From an uncultured Alphaproteobacteria bacterium (lineage in GTDB: Bacteria; Pseudomonadota; Alphaproteobacteria; Rhizobiales; Aestuariivirgaceae): a stretch of DNA of 64,000 bases. Both the position numbers and the translations under genes were made by a program. Positions 1 through 8,384 of the stretch are shown one piece after another. The notes under the pieces are model-generated. The model made no database searches. It was not told the DNA's origin and saw only the letters and a list, made by a program, of their open reading frames with translations. The stretch lies in assembly GCA_937873445.1 (NCBI GenBank), contig CALMWF010000035.1:1-64000 (forward strand), read 5' to 3'. Position 1 is the stretch's first letter. Each line of letters opens with the position of its first letter.

Positions 1-7
1 TGGGCAC

Positions 8-60
8 CCCATCATCCCAAAAAGTTGCACGACTTTTTGGACAAGATGATGGGCAAGTAA
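8..60. repeat. Nested palindromic intergenic element (RIME-like)
   Basis: Two perfect inverted repeats sit one inside the other. The outer arms are CCCATCATC (8-16) and GATGATGGG (45-53). The inner arms are CCAAAAAGT (17-25) and ACTTTTTGG (32-40), around a 6-nt loop. Four unpaired bases (ACAA, 41-44) lie on the right side only, and a CAAGTAA tail follows. The tandem repeat near 50.6 kb has the same plan with different arms, so both probably belong to one family of rhizobial intergenic palindromes. It lies just past the stop of the DUF2336 gene and could form a 3' hairpin on its transcript. It may extend beyond the left edge. Confidence 0.75.
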
Positions 61-66
61 CCCCTC

Positions 67-1233
67 TTACGCCGCGCGCACCATGTCGGCCTTGAGGCGG
101 CGGGCAATGAGCCGCACCTTCTCTTCACCGAAGCGGCCGACATAGTCGAGCTGCCTGGCGCGCTCGGCGCCGCGCAGATCATCATAGCGGGTCATCAGCG
201 CCTCGATGAGCTGCCGGCCGAAATCGCCCGCCGTGAGGGTCAGTCCACGCTCCTGATTTTCCGCCACGACATCGCTGGCCGCCCGCAGCAGCACATGGCA
301 CGACGACGGCAGGCCGGACTTTTTCAGAAGCGAGCGCAGTGACAGCGCCCCGCCGCCATACATCATGTCGCGCGCCCTGGTCAGCGACACATTGGCGAGG
401 TGCGCCAGCGCCCCTTCCACCACGGCCATTTCGCCAAGGGTGGCGGCGCGCACGATCAGCGCCGGAGTCAGCATGTTCTTGGACGCTACAAAGGCGATGG
501 CGCCCACCCGTTCTTCAGCGCTCGCTTCGGTGAGGATGCGCAGAATGGCCCCCTCCTCGGCATCCTCCAGCATCTGCGCAGCGTTGTTGGCCGGCAGCCA
601 GCCGCGTTCGGCCATCAGCATGTGCATGCGGCTGGACGCGCGCTTGGCCTGAAGAATGCGGATGTCCAGCGGCAGGTCCGGCACCTTGAGCAGGCGCTCC
701 ACCACGGCGGGTTCATTGGCAAAACGGTTGTAGAGGTGCTGGTAATCGCCGCCGTCAAAGGCCACCACCTCATTGTCGAAGAGCGTGAGGCAGACGCTGG
801 CCGGCGCCGATTTCAAAATATAGGCCGCGGCTTCGGCGGTGATGTCGGACCGTCCGGCCACCGACCTCTGACGGGCTTCATCGCCAACCCGCAGAATGGC
901 CATCATATGCCAGGAATCAAGCGACGGCGTGTGGCGCAAAAACGGAAGGGCCAGATCATCCGCGTCGGCAATGAGCGCGAAAACAATGTCCCCGTGCAGA
1001 TTTTCAATGGGCGTCAGCTGATGCACCAGCGTCTCGCGCACCTTGCGCTCTGGGTCCACCGCCAGCTTGAGAATGACCGGAACCACCTGCTGCTTTTCCA
1101 GCGCCGAGGCCCCGTCATCGGCCAGAAGGCCGGCCAGCTTCTCGGCCAGGGCCATGCGGGCCTCCGCACCACCCTGGTCAATCACCGTATCGAAGACGGA
1201 AATGTCGAGTCCGAAACCGGGTTCAACGCTCAT
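67..1233 (-). CDS. DUF2336 domain-containing protein
   Basis: About 388 residues, built almost entirely of amphipathic helices resembling HEAT-like repeats, with no signal peptide or membrane segment. The text matches the DUF2336 family of alphaproteobacterial cytoplasmic proteins, whose biochemical role is unknown. I chose the ATG giving MSVEPGF, which has GGCAGG immediately upstream; a GTG twelve bases earlier is the alternative. It lies downstream of and co-directional with the degenerate receiver protein (93-bp gap), so the two may be co-transcribed. Two TTAA half-sites in that gap (1264 and 1279) have an 11-base spacer, not the 7 expected of a CtrA box. The function is not deducible from sequence. 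Confidence 0.8.
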   Translation of the reverse strand: MSVEPGFGLDISVFDTVIDQGGAEARMALAEKLAGLLADDGASALEKQQVVPVILKLAVDPERKVRETLVHQLTPIENLHGDIVFALIADADDLALPFLRHTPSLDSWHMMAILRVGDEARQRSVAGRSDITAEAAAYILKSAPASVCLTLFDNEVVAFDGGDYQHLYNRFANEPAVVERLLKVPDLPLDIRILQAKRASSRMHMLMAERGWLPANNAAQMLEDAEEGAILRILTEASAEERVGAIAFVASKNMLTPALIVRAATLGEMAVVEGALAHLANVSLTRARDMMYGGGALSLRSLLKKSGLPSSCHVLLRAASDVVAENQERGLTLTAGDFGRQLIEALMTRYDDLRGAERARQLDYVGRFGEEKVRLIARRLKADMVRAA

Positions 1234-1326
1234 CCTGCCACCCACCGCAACATGACTGTCAGGTTAAGAGGCGAGGCGTTAACAATTGGTTCACCATAGG
1301 GCCGCTGCGCCATGCCCCGGCCTTCA

Positions 1327-1698
1327 TCAACTCACCTTGATGCCCGCCTGCCTGAGCTTGAAGGCCAGCAGGTCGCGGTCGAGGGGCAGCATGATGAAAT
1401 CGGCGGCCCCGCTGAGGATGGATTGGCCGATGACTTCAGTATCGGCGGCACCGGAAAAGAGGATCACCACCGGCTTCTTGGCCCTGGGGCTGCGCCGCAC
1501 CCGGCGCACGAAATCCTGGGCCTCCATATCCTGGCCCTCGGCCTGCATCAGCACCACATCGGGGGTGTTGTCGTTGCACACTGCCACGCCCTCGCCCGCC
1601 AGCGCGCGTTCGGTCAGCGTCAGGCCAAGACCGGACAGAAGCTGCGCCAGACGCGCCCTCTCGCCGGGGTCTCGGTTTATCAGCAGGCACTGTACCAT
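1327..1698 (-). CDS. Degenerate receiver-domain (pseudo-response-regulator) protein
   Basis: A 123-residue stand-alone CheY-like fold. Strand and helix spacing fit a receiver: the DVVLM segment before the active site, Ser82 in LFSGAAD, and the LPLD turn near the C-terminus. Key residues are missing. The N-terminal acidic pair reads INRD, the phospho-acceptor position is Gln52 rather than Asp, and the conserved Lys before Pro is Leu104. It is therefore unlikely to be phosphorylated in the usual way and may act as a constitutive protein-binding module. The start used is Met of MVQCLLINR; 46 further in-frame upstream codons do not look like receiver sequence. A perfect CtrA box lies 72-86 bases upstream, suggesting cell-cycle control. 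Confidence 0.7.
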   Translation of the reverse strand: MVQCLLINRDPGERARLAQLLSGLGLTLTERALAGEGVAVCNDNTPDVVLMQAEGQDMEAQDFVRRVRRSPRAKKPVVILFSGAADTEVIGQSILSGAADFIMLPLDRDLLAFKLRQAGIKVS

Positions 1699-1769
1699 GC
1701 GGCAATCCTCAAACAGACTGGCGAAGACCTGTTGTCCCTCGCGTAAGGCGAGTCCTGACTCCCGGATGG

Positions 1770-1784
1770 TTAACGAGGCGTTAA
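1770..1784. promoter_or_regulatory. Full CtrA-type box
   Basis: TTAA-N7-TTAA is matched exactly (TTAA at 1770-1773 and 1781-1784). GANTC sites of the CcrM type lie at 1750-1754 and 1757-1761. CtrA is the essential alphaproteobacterial cell-cycle regulator. The box is 72-86 bases upstream of the degenerate receiver gene, a plausible activation distance. That CtrA binds here is inferred from the motif only. Confidence 0.65.
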
Positions 1785-1789
1785 ACTGT

Positions 1790-1854
1790 TTTTCCACAGC
1801 TTTTCCACACCCATCAAGCCTATGAATAATAACCATAAAACTACATTTTCCACA
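1790..1854 (+). promoter_or_regulatory. Cluster of three DnaA-box-like nonamers with an AT-rich segment
   Basis: TTTTCCACA occurs exactly three times in the same orientation, at 1790-1798, 1801-1809 and 1846-1854. Each fits the relaxed DnaA consensus TTWTNCACA. The stretch between the second and third boxes (about 1818-1845) is unusually AT-rich for this GC-rich sequence. The gene-free stretch 1699-2000 holds this cluster, the CtrA box, two GANTC sites and the MaoC ribosome-binding site; I see nothing else in it. It may be a DnaA/CtrA-controlled promoter or an origin-like element. The usual alphaproteobacterial origin neighbours (hemE, parAB, gidAB) are not in the window. Confidence 0.55.
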
Positions 1855-2000
1855 GGGTTTTCAACCATGGCGAAATTGCGGCGTTCCGCCTCTGTTCACG
1901 CATTTTCTACCCGACTCGCGCCGCAACCCCTGCGAGTCCCGCCCCGGCGATGGAGGCAGGGCCGGGCAGATGCTATGGAGGGTTGATCAGGGAGGATGCC

Positions 2001-2456
2001 ATGCCGGGACTGTGGTTCGAGGATTTCGAGGTGGGACGGGTTTATGAGCATTCGATCCGCCGCACCGTGACCGAGGCCGACAACACCTTCTTCTCCTGCC
2101 TCACCCACAATCCCCAGCCGCTGCACATCGACCGCGAGTTCTGCGCCGGCACCGAATGGGGCCAGCCGCTGATGAACTCGCTGTTCACCCTCGGCCTCAT
2201 GGTCGGCATTTCCGTGAATGACCTGACGGTGGGCACCACCATTGCCAACCTCGGCATGACCGAGGTGACCTTTCCCGCCCCCCTGTTCCACGGCGACACC
2301 GTGTCGGTGACCACGCGCGTGGCCAGCAAGCGCGAAAGCCGTTCGCGCGGGGATGCAGGCATTGTCGAGTTTGAACACCGCGCCTTCAAGCAGGACGGAA
2401 CCATGGTGGCGCGCTGCCTCAGGCAGGCCTTCATGTATCGAAGGCCGGAGGCGTGA
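2001..2456 (+). CDS. MaoC-family acyl-CoA dehydratase/hydratase
   Basis: 151 residues, the usual length of a single hot-dog-fold MaoC protein. The signature NPQPLHID near residues 36-43 corresponds to the hydratase-2 loop carrying the catalytic His; the usual Asp position is Asn, as in many mesaconyl-CoA-hydratase-like MaoC members. The start at MPGLWFED is supported by an AGGGAGG ribosome-binding site ending six bases upstream; an earlier in-frame ATG at 1950 lacks one. These enzymes hydrate enoyl- or mesaconyl-type CoA thioesters; the substrate here is not determined. The gene converges on the flavin-reductase gene, with six bases between stops. Confidence 0.8.
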   Translation: MPGLWFEDFEVGRVYEHSIRRTVTEADNTFFSCLTHNPQPLHIDREFCAGTEWGQPLMNSLFTLGLMVGISVNDLTVGTTIANLGMTEVTFPAPLFHGDTVSVTTRVASKRESRSRGDAGIVEFEHRAFKQDGTMVARCLRQAFMYRRPEA

Positions 2457-2462
2457 GCCGTC

Positions 2463-3059
2463 TCAGTCGGGGCGGCGCATCGCCCAGCTTTCACTGATCG
2501 TGGCGTAGTGCGAATAGCCGAGCCGCGCGATCAGCCCCATGGCCGCCGTCTGCACCCGGCCTTGGCTGATGCAGCGGTCGGCAATGTGAATGCCCACCAC
2601 CTGCCCCACCACCAGCCAGTCATTCACCGCACCCGCGGCACCCGGCAGATCGAGGATGTGGAACAGGCGGCACTCCAGCGCCACCGGACTGTCGGCCACG
2701 CGCGGCGGCCGGATCAGGCGGCACGCTGCCTTCTTCACCCCCGCCAGCTCAAATTCATCCACCTCCGGCCCGACCAGGGCCGAGGTGGCGTTCATGGCGG
2801 CGGCCAGTTCCGCCGTCACCAGATTGACGCAGAATTCGCCCGTGGCCCGTATATTGGCCAGCGTGTGCTTGGCCCCGCCCGAGCCATAGGCCACGTAATG
2901 GGGGTCTTCCGCCACGGCATTGAAGAAACTGTAGGGCGCAAGATTGGCCACGCCATCGTCCGACAGGGTGGAAATCCAGCCGATGGGCCGGGGTGCCACC
3001 AGCGCCTTGAACGGATCAGCGGCAAGGCCGTGGTCCGCATCCTGCGGCTGGTAGAACAT
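2463..3059 (-). CDS. Flavin reductase-like FMN-binding protein
   Basis: 198 residues matching the flavin-reductase-like split-barrel family. The N-terminal PRPIGWISTL and NLAPYSFFN segments (about residues 24-50) are the typical FMN-contacting motifs. Members reduce FMN with NAD(P)H or serve as the reductase partner of oxygenases; no oxygenase gene is nearby. It is the last gene of a three-gene operon. Its ATG shares one base with the stop of the HAD-phosphatase gene, so translational coupling is likely. The physiological substrate is unknown. Confidence 0.8.
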   Translation of the reverse strand: MFYQPQDADHGLAADPFKALVAPRPIGWISTLSDDGVANLAPYSFFNAVAEDPHYVAYGSGGAKHTLANIRATGEFCVNLVTAELAAAMNATSALVGPEVDEFELAGVKKAACRLIRPPRVADSPVALECRLFHILDLPGAAGAVNDWLVVGQVVGIHIADRCISQGRVQTAAMGLIARLGYSHYATISESWAMRRPD

Positions 3060-3778
3060 CAGGACAGGTCCGGCAGGGCGGCCAGCAGCGCCGGAAGCTC
3101 GGCCACGCTGGCCAGCGTATAGTCGGCAAGGTGGCTGATGTGCTCTGGCCCGGCATTGCCTGACAGCACCGCCACCGCCAGCCCCGCGCCGCCGTTGCGC
3201 GCCTCTTCCATGTCGTGGCCATTGTCGCCCACCATGGCGATTTCCGCCGGATCAAGCCCGGTGATGCGGGCAAAGGCGCGGATCATGTCGCCCGAGGGCT
3301 TGGGCACCGCCACCGTGTCCGCCGCCACGATCTCGTCGAAGAATGACAGCACGCCAAGCTGGTCCATGTGGTGGCGGGCCGACAGCCGCGAATCATTGGT
3401 GGCGATGCCAAGCCGCAGGCCCTGCGCCTTCAGCGCCTCGAACACCGGCACCAGCGGCAGCAGCGGCTTCAGCGCATCCTTCACCAGGGGGGTAAAGTCG
3501 TGGTCGAGCACGCGGGTGAAGTGGCGCCGCTCCACCGGCGTGGCCTTGGGCCACCACACCTCGACCAGTTGCGCCGTGGTGCCCGCAGCAAGGATCGAGC
3601 CCGCGACGAAGCGGCCCGTCTCCGGGTCATAGCCCACCTTTTCCATCAGCGCCTCGGCCCCGGCCTCATCCACACCGAACAACTGCATGAGGATATGGCG
3701 ATAGACCGGCACCCAGGTGCCGTTCACGTCAATCAGGGTTCCGTCCTTGTCGAACAGCACGCCGCGGATGGCCATCAT
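3059..3778 (-). CDS. HAD-superfamily hydrolase (phosphoglycolate-phosphatase-like)
   Basis: 239 residues with all four HAD motifs: FDKDGTL (residues 9-15, Asp nucleophile and acid/base), IATNDS (motif II), KPSGD (motif III Lys), and GDNGHDM (motif IV, Mg binding). An all-helical cap is inserted after motif I, as in phosphoglycolate phosphatase and related subgroup I enzymes. The substrate cannot be assigned. Its start overlaps the nitroreductase stop by four bases (ATGA) and its stop overlaps the next start by one, so the three genes form a tightly coupled operon. Redox genes on both sides may mean a damaged-metabolite or flavin-related role; that is inference. Confidence 0.85.
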   Translation of the reverse strand: MMAIRGVLFDKDGTLIDVNGTWVPVYRHILMQLFGVDEAGAEALMEKVGYDPETGRFVAGSILAAGTTAQLVEVWWPKATPVERRHFTRVLDHDFTPLVKDALKPLLPLVPVFEALKAQGLRLGIATNDSRLSARHHMDQLGVLSFFDEIVAADTVAVPKPSGDMIRAFARITGLDPAEIAMVGDNGHDMEEARNGGAGLAVAVLSGNAGPEHISHLADYTLASVAELPALLAALPDLS

Positions 3779-4356
3779 CCCTCCCAGCGTGTGGTGAGGG
3801 CGGCGGCATCGGGCCGGGGCCGGTCCTCCAGCGTCTCGGTGGCCGTGCCCATATAAATGAGGCCGGCCACCTTCTCATCGGCGGCCACGCCCATCACCTT
3901 CAGCATCTCGGCGTCATAGCACAGCCAGTCGGTCTGCCACTGCGCATCAAAGCCCAGGGCCTGTGCTGCCAGCAGCATGTTGTAGCACACCGCCCCCGCC
4001 GATAATTGCTGCTCCCACACCGGCACCTTGGGATGCTCCCGGGCAGCCGACACCACCATGACCACGGTGGGCGCGCGCGTCAGCATGGCGCGGACAAAGC
4101 CCAGCGTGCCCTCGCCATGGTCGGGGTGCATTTCCTGCCAGCGCGCCACCATGCGCTCGCCCATGCGGGCCCGCGCCGCCCCCTCGAACACCACGAAGCG
4201 CCACGGCGCCAGCTTGCCATGGTCGGGAATGCGGCTGGCCATCTTGATGATGTCGGCCAGTTGCGCCGCGGTGGGGCCTGGTCCGTCCATGGCCTTGGCC
4301 GAGGCGGATTTGCGCGATTTCAGAAAGGCGGCAAGGGAGGAGCGGTCGTTCAGCAT
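3775..4356 (-). CDS. Nitroreductase-family protein (YdjA-like)
   Basis: 193 residues of the compact nitroreductase fold. The SRIPDHGKLAPWRF segment and the Trp of the QWQTDW segment are typical of the YdjA subgroup of FMN-dependent nitroreductases. The start chosen is MLNDRSSLAAF, because the 22 upstream codons of the open frame are not family-like. It is the first gene of the operon with the HAD hydrolase and flavin reductase. Members reduce nitro groups or quinones with NAD(P)H; the physiological substrate is unknown. A CtrA box lies 59-73 bases upstream, though it fits the divergent gene equally well. Confidence 0.8.
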   Translation of the reverse strand: MLNDRSSLAAFLKSRKSASAKAMDGPGPTAAQLADIIKMASRIPDHGKLAPWRFVVFEGAARARMGERMVARWQEMHPDHGEGTLGFVRAMLTRAPTVVMVVSAAREHPKVPVWEQQLSAGAVCYNMLLAAQALGFDAQWQTDWLCYDAEMLKVMGVAADEKVAGLIYMGTATETLEDRPRPDAAALTTRWEG

Positions 4357-4414
4357 GAGGGTAGTGTGCCGGGACCGGCGGCCCTTTTCAATGGCCACAA
4401 TTGATTCGGCCCCG

Positions 4415-4429
4415 TTAACCATTCGTTAA
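4415..4429. promoter_or_regulatory. Full CtrA-type box
   Basis: An exact TTAA-N7-TTAA (4415-4418 and 4426-4429) lies in the divergent region between the nitroreductase and the secreted repeat protein. A GATTC (GANTC) site lies just upstream at 4403-4407. It is 86-100 bases before the start of the + strand gene. Binding by CtrA is inferred from the motif. Confidence 0.6.
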
Positions 4430-4514
4430 GGATATGATTGAGGCGGGCCGCGCCCCATGCTTTGGTTTCCAAACCGGCCGCAAGGCTTGGGGGTAACTCT
4501 CAGGGGACAGAAGC

Positions 4515-5453
4515 ATGGACGATTTCAGCACCCGTCCAGCGCTCATCCGCCGTCAGGGCAGCGCGAAAAACGCCGCCGTCCTGACGGCGGTTTTCCTGTT
4601 GGCGACCGGCTTTGCCACCGCCCTGCCCCCCCTTGCCCGCAGCGCCGGCAGCGCCGCCGACGCCCCCGACCAGACCGCCGCCATCGGCCGGCCCTATGCC
4701 CATTCCATCGCCATCCAGATTGTCCAGCCCGGCAATGAGGGTCTGGAACTGACGGCGAGGCTTTCTGATGATACCAATCTCATCCGCCGCGACATTTCCT
4801 GGACTGTCGCCAGCGCCGAGGGCGAGGTGGTGTTTTCCGGCGATGCCCCGGTGGCTGAACCTGCCCTGCCGCCGGGCGACTATGTGGTCCGCGCCCATTA
4901 TGGTTCCACCCGGCTGGAACAGAGCCTGACCCTTCTGCCCGGCAACCGGCTGGCGGTGAGCTTTGTCCTGGAAATGGGCGGCATCCGGGTTCTGCCGCGC
5001 CTGGCCGGGGCGGGCCTCGCCGCGGCCGAAAGCAAGACCTATGTCTATGCCGCTTCGGGCCGCGAGCGCGGCCGCCTCATCACCGTGTCAGAAACGCCGG
5101 GTGAAATCCTGCGCGTGTCGGCGGGCGATTACCGCATTGAAAGCCGCTTCGTCACCGGCAATGCCAGCGCCATCACCGAGGTCAAGGTGAAGCCGGGCCG
5201 CATGAGCGCGGTGGAGATCGACCATCAGGCGGGGCTTGCCCACCTTGCCTTCGTTGGCGCGCCCGACGCTGCCGTGTCCTGGCAGGTCATTGCCGACAAT
5301 GGCGAGGCCCTGCCCGCCGTCAGCGGCCTGACCGCCAATTTCGTGCTGAAGCCCGGCCTCTATCGCGCCGAGGCCGACGTCGGCAGCGAAAAACTGGAAG
5401 CCCGCTTCCAGATCAGCGCCGGCGAACAGCGCGACATCATGCTTGGCAACTAG
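4515..5453 (+). CDS. Secreted/periplasmic protein with three repeated beta modules
   Basis: 312 residues with an N-terminal hydrophobic segment (about residues 19-42) that looks like a signal sequence or anchor. I do not recognise a named family. The rest contains three copies of a module ending in LxPGxYxxxA...xExxxxxxPG (PGDY, AGDY and PGLY turns near residues 119, 205 and 284), which suggests tandem Ig-like or carboxypeptidase-regulatory-like beta sandwiches. A GGGGACAG ribosome-binding site precedes the ATG. A CtrA box upstream suggests a cell-cycle-linked envelope protein. Its TAG overlaps the stop of thrS on the opposite strand at CTAG (5450-5453). Confidence 0.65.
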   Translation: MDDFSTRPALIRRQGSAKNAAVLTAVFLLATGFATALPPLARSAGSAADAPDQTAAIGRPYAHSIAIQIVQPGNEGLELTARLSDDTNLIRRDISWTVASAEGEVVFSGDAPVAEPALPPGDYVVRAHYGSTRLEQSLTLLPGNRLAVSFVLEMGGIRVLPRLAGAGLAAAESKTYVYAASGRERGRLITVSETPGEILRVSAGDYRIESRFVTGNASAITEVKVKPGRMSAVEIDHQAGLAHLAFVGAPDAAVSWQVIADNGEALPAVSGLTANFVLKPGLYRAEADVGSEKLEARFQISAGEQRDIMLGN

Positions 5454-7426
5454 GCCGCTGCCCCCGCCAGATCGGGCGGCGTAGCCTCGTCCTTCAGCGC
5501 GGCAATGGCGGCATAAAGCGCCATGGGCTTCTGCTCCTGCGAACCGAGCCGGCGCATGTTGACGGCGCGCTCCTCCATTTCGCGTTTGCCCACCACCAGA
5601 ATGACCGGCACCTTCACCAGCGAGTGTTCGCGCACCTTGTAATTGATCTTCTCATTGCGCAGATCGGCCTCGGCCCGCAGCCCCGCCCGGCGCAGCGCGT
5701 CACGCACCTCCAGCGCATAGGCGTCAGCCTCCGAGGTGATGGTCGCCACCACGATCTGGCTGGGCGCCAGCCACAGCGGGAAATGCCCGGCATAGCTTTC
5801 GATCAGAATGCCGAGGAAGCGTTCCATGGAACCGCAAATGGCGCGGTGGATCATCACCGGCCGCTTCTTCTGGCCATCGGCATCGACAAAGAAGGCGTCG
5901 AACCGCTCCGGCAGGTTGAAGTCCACCTGGGTGGTGCCGCACTGCCATTCGCGCCCGATGGCGTCATGCAGCGTATATTCGAACTTGGGTCCGTAGAAGG
6001 TGCCCTCGCCCTCGTTGATGCCGGTCTCGATCCGGTCCGACGATGCCGCGATCTTGGCCAGAAGCCGCTTCAGCACATCCTCGGCATGATCCCACAGCGT
6101 ATCCGAACCCACCCGCTTTTCCGGCCTCGTGGCCAGCTTGATCTTCACCTTCTCAAAGCCGAAGTGGCGATAGACCGACAGCATCAGATCATTGATCTTG
6201 AGGCATTCCGCCTCCAGCTGCTCCTCGGTGCAGAAAATGTGGGCATCATCCTGGGTGAAGCCGCGCACCCGCATCAGCCCGTGCAGGGCGCCGGACGCCT
6301 CATAACGGTGCACGGCGCCAAATTCCGCAAGGCGGATGGGCAGATCGCGATAACTCTTCAGGCCATGCTTGAAGATCTGCACATGCCCCGGACAGTTCAT
6401 CGGCTTCAGCGCGAAGATGCGCTGGTCGGCGTCCGGATCATTGGGCTTCAGGAAGGCGGTGGCGGATTTCACCGCGAACATGTTGTCGGAATACCAGCCC
6501 CAGTGACCGGAGGTTTCCCACAGCGACTTGTCGAGGATCTGCGGCGCGTTGACCTCGTCATAATCGCCCTGCAGGCGGCGGCGCATATAGGCCAGCAACT
6601 GCTGGAACATGGTCCAGCCCTTGGCGTGCCAGAACACCACGCCCGGCCCCTCCTCCTGGAAATGGAACAGGTCCATCTCGCGGCCCAGACGGCGGTGGTC
6701 GCGCTTTTCCGCCTCCTCCAGCGCCGTCACATAGGCGGCAAGGTCGGCATCCCTGGCCCAGGCCGTGCCATAGATGCGGGTCAGCATGGGATTGTTGGAA
6801 TCGCCGCGCCAATAGGCCCCGGCCACCTTCATCAGCTTGAAGGCCGAGCCGATCTTGCCGGTCGTGGTCATGTGCGGGCCGCGGCACAGGTCCACCCAGC
6901 CGCCCTGATCGTAGAACTTGATGTCCTGCCCCTGCGGAATGGCGTCCACCAGTTCCACCTTGAACAACTCGCCCTTCTGGCGGAAGAAATCCTTGGCTTC
7001 GTCACGCGTTTTGAGCGTCTTGGTGAAGGGTTTGTCGCGCGCAATGATCTCGCGCATCTTCTTTTCAATGGCCGGAAAGTCGGCCGGCGTGAACGGCTCG
7101 TTGCGGAAGAAGTCGTAATAGAAACCGTTCTCGATGACCGGCCCGATGGTGACTTGCGTGCCGGGGAAAAGCTCCTGCACGGCTTCCGCCATGACATGGG
7201 CGGCATCGTGACGGATCAGCTCCAGCGCCTCGGCGTCGTCGCGCGTGATGATGCGCAGGCTGGCGTCGTCCGCGATCGGGTCGGCCAGATCAACCAGCAC
7301 GCCGTTCACCATGGCGGCCACGGCCTTCTTTTCCAGCGATTTCGAGATTTGGGCCGCCACCTGGGCCGCCGTGGTCCCCGCTTCAACCTGGCGTGCATTG
7401 CCGTCGGGGAAAGTCAGCGTAATCAT
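5450..7426 (-). CDS. thrS: Threonyl-tRNA synthetase
   Basis: 658 residues, the normal length. An N-terminal TGS domain (about 1-62) is followed by the second additional domain with the [11 protein letters not shown] editing motif (HxxxH type). The class II catalytic core contains MNCPGH, whose Cys is a zinc ligand, and [15 protein letters not shown]-terminal anticodon-binding domain completes it. The enzyme charges tRNA-Thr and edits mis-charged Ser. The start MITLTFPDG is set by an AGGAGG ribosome-binding site and by family alignment; six further in-frame codons upstream are not needed. It is transcribed alone; the 208 bases to the barrel-protein gene show no obvious leader structure. Confidence 0.97.
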   Translation of the reverse strand: MITLTFPDGNARQVEAGTTAAQVAAQISKSLEKKAVAAMVNGVLVDLADPIADDASLRIITRDDAEALELIRHDAAHVMAEAVQELFPGTQVTIGPVIENGFYYDFFRNEPFTPADFPAIEKKMREIIARDKPFTKTLKTRDEAKDFFRQKGELFKVELVDAIPQGQDIKFYDQGGWVDLCRGPHMTTTGKIGSAFKLMKVAGAYWRGDSNNPMLTRIYGTAWARDADLAAYVTALEEAEKRDHRRLGREMDLFHFQEEGPGVVFWHAKGWTMFQQLLAYMRRRLQGDYDEVNAPQILDKSLWETSGHWGWYSDNMFAVKSATAFLKPNDPDADQRIFALKPMNCPGHVQIFKHGLKSYRDLPIRLAEFGAVHRYEASGALHGLMRVRGFTQDDAHIFCTEEQLEAECLKINDLMLSVYRHFGFEKVKIKLATRPEKRVGSDTLWDHAEDVLKRLLAKIAASSDRIETGINEGEGTFYGPKFEYTLHDAIGREWQCGTTQVDFNLPERFDAFFVDADGQKKRPVMIHRAICGSMERFLGILIESYAGHFPLWLAPSQIVVATITSEADAYALEVRDALRRAGLRAEADLRNEKINYKVREHSLVKVPVILVVGKREMEERAVNMRRLGSQEQKPMALYAAIAALKDEATPPDLAGAAA

Positions 7427-7634
7427 GGTCTTCCTCCTGCTCACTCCCGCACACCCTGCGGGTAAGCCAAATCAGTTGCCGCCCTCCAATGCCTGCTTGC
7501 CGGCCAGGGGTCAAGGCCATGCGCCGAAACGGCTCCGGTGGATTTTCGCAATTCTGCAACCACCGGTAACCCGCCGTTAACCTTAACAAGTCATGTTGGC
7601 CCACGAACGACCATTAACAGTATCGGGTACCCAC

Positions 7635-8372
7635 ATGAAAAACCACCTTCTGCGCTTTGTTCTCGTCACGGCTGCCCTGGCGCCTGCCGCTGCCGCCTTC
7701 GCTGCCGATCTCGAGCCGCCGCCGCCGCCGGTGATGGACCTCCGTCCGGCTAACTACGACTGGACTGGTGCCCATGTCGGCCTTTTCGCCGGCCGGATTT
7801 TCGAGAAGGGTCATTACAACGTCACCGAATACTGCGACCCCGTCGCCAATCCGGGCTGCGATGCCTATGATCCGCCGCTGTCCGGCGACGGCTGGCAGGG
7901 TGGTGTGGTGGTTGGCTACAACCAGCAGTTCAACAATTTCGTGGTCGGCCTCGAAGCCGACTGGGCCCGCGGCGGCAAGGTGGGCGAAAACGAAGACCCC
8001 GCCCAGATGACCTATCTGGACATCGACAACATGTTCACGGTCCGCTCCAAGTTCGGCATGGCCTTTGATGACACGCTGATCTATCTGACCGGCGGTCTGG
8101 CGGTGCTCGACTCCACCTTCTATTCCACCGACGCGCCCACCGGCAGCGGCCTCTACATCGGCAAGGACAAGTGGCTGAAAGGCTATGTCATCGGCGGCGG
8201 CATGGAACACGCCTTCACCGATGCCATCTCCGGCAAGCTGGAATATACCTATGTCGGCATTCCCGATGCAGCCTATGAACTGTCCAACGCTTCCGTGTCT
8301 GGCCGCGTCGATCAGAAGTTTGACGGCGTGCACACCGTCCGCGTCGGCCTGAACTATAACTTCGGCTGGTAA
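7635..8372 (+). CDS. Outer-membrane beta-barrel protein (Omp25/opacity-type)
   Basis: 245 residues: a signal peptide (about 1-23, cleaving after AFA), a proline-rich stretch (PPPPP), then a small barrel with GWQGGVVVGYNQQF, a VGLEADW strand and a C-terminal strand ending in YNFGW, typical of porin-family barrels in rhizobia. Such proteins are abundant outer-membrane structural proteins. The start MKNHLL is chosen because it begins a good signal peptide; an ATG at 7593 gives a charged extension. Three TTAA half-sites in the upstream region (7577, 7583, 7614) do not form a canonical CtrA box. A strong terminator follows 23 bases after the stop. Confidence 0.85.
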   Translation: MKNHLLRFVLVTAALAPAAAAFAADLEPPPPPVMDLRPANYDWTGAHVGLFAGRIFEKGHYNVTEYCDPVANPGCDAYDPPLSGDGWQGGVVVGYNQQFNNFVVGLEADWARGGKVGENEDPAQMTYLDIDNMFTVRSKFGMAFDDTLIYLTGGLAVLDSTFYSTDAPTGSGLYIGKDKWLKGYVIGGGMEHAFTDAISGKLEYTYVGIPDAAYELSNASVSGRVDQKFDGVHTVRVGLNYNFGW

Positions 8373-8384
8373 CACCCGATCCAG

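Noticed and set aside
1-60. Open + strand frame reaching a stop at 58-60, as if the C-terminus of a gene entering from the left
   Set aside because: The whole stretch is explained by two nested perfect inverted repeats; the short peptide it would encode is just the palindrome read in frame.
1261-1283. Second CtrA box before the DUF2336 gene
   Set aside because: The two TTAA half-sites are 11 bases apart, not 7.
5624-7465. Long + strand open frame opposite thrS
   Set aside because: GC-rich third positions leave antisense frames open; thrS is unmistakable on the minus strand.
7577-7617. CtrA box before the barrel-protein gene
   Set aside because: TTAA half-sites are present, but spaced by 2 and by 27 bases rather than 7.
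7427-7634. T-box or other riboswitch in the thrS leader
   Set aside because: No T-box sequence (TGGNACCGCG type) or conserved stem is visible, and T-boxes are not expected in this lineage.
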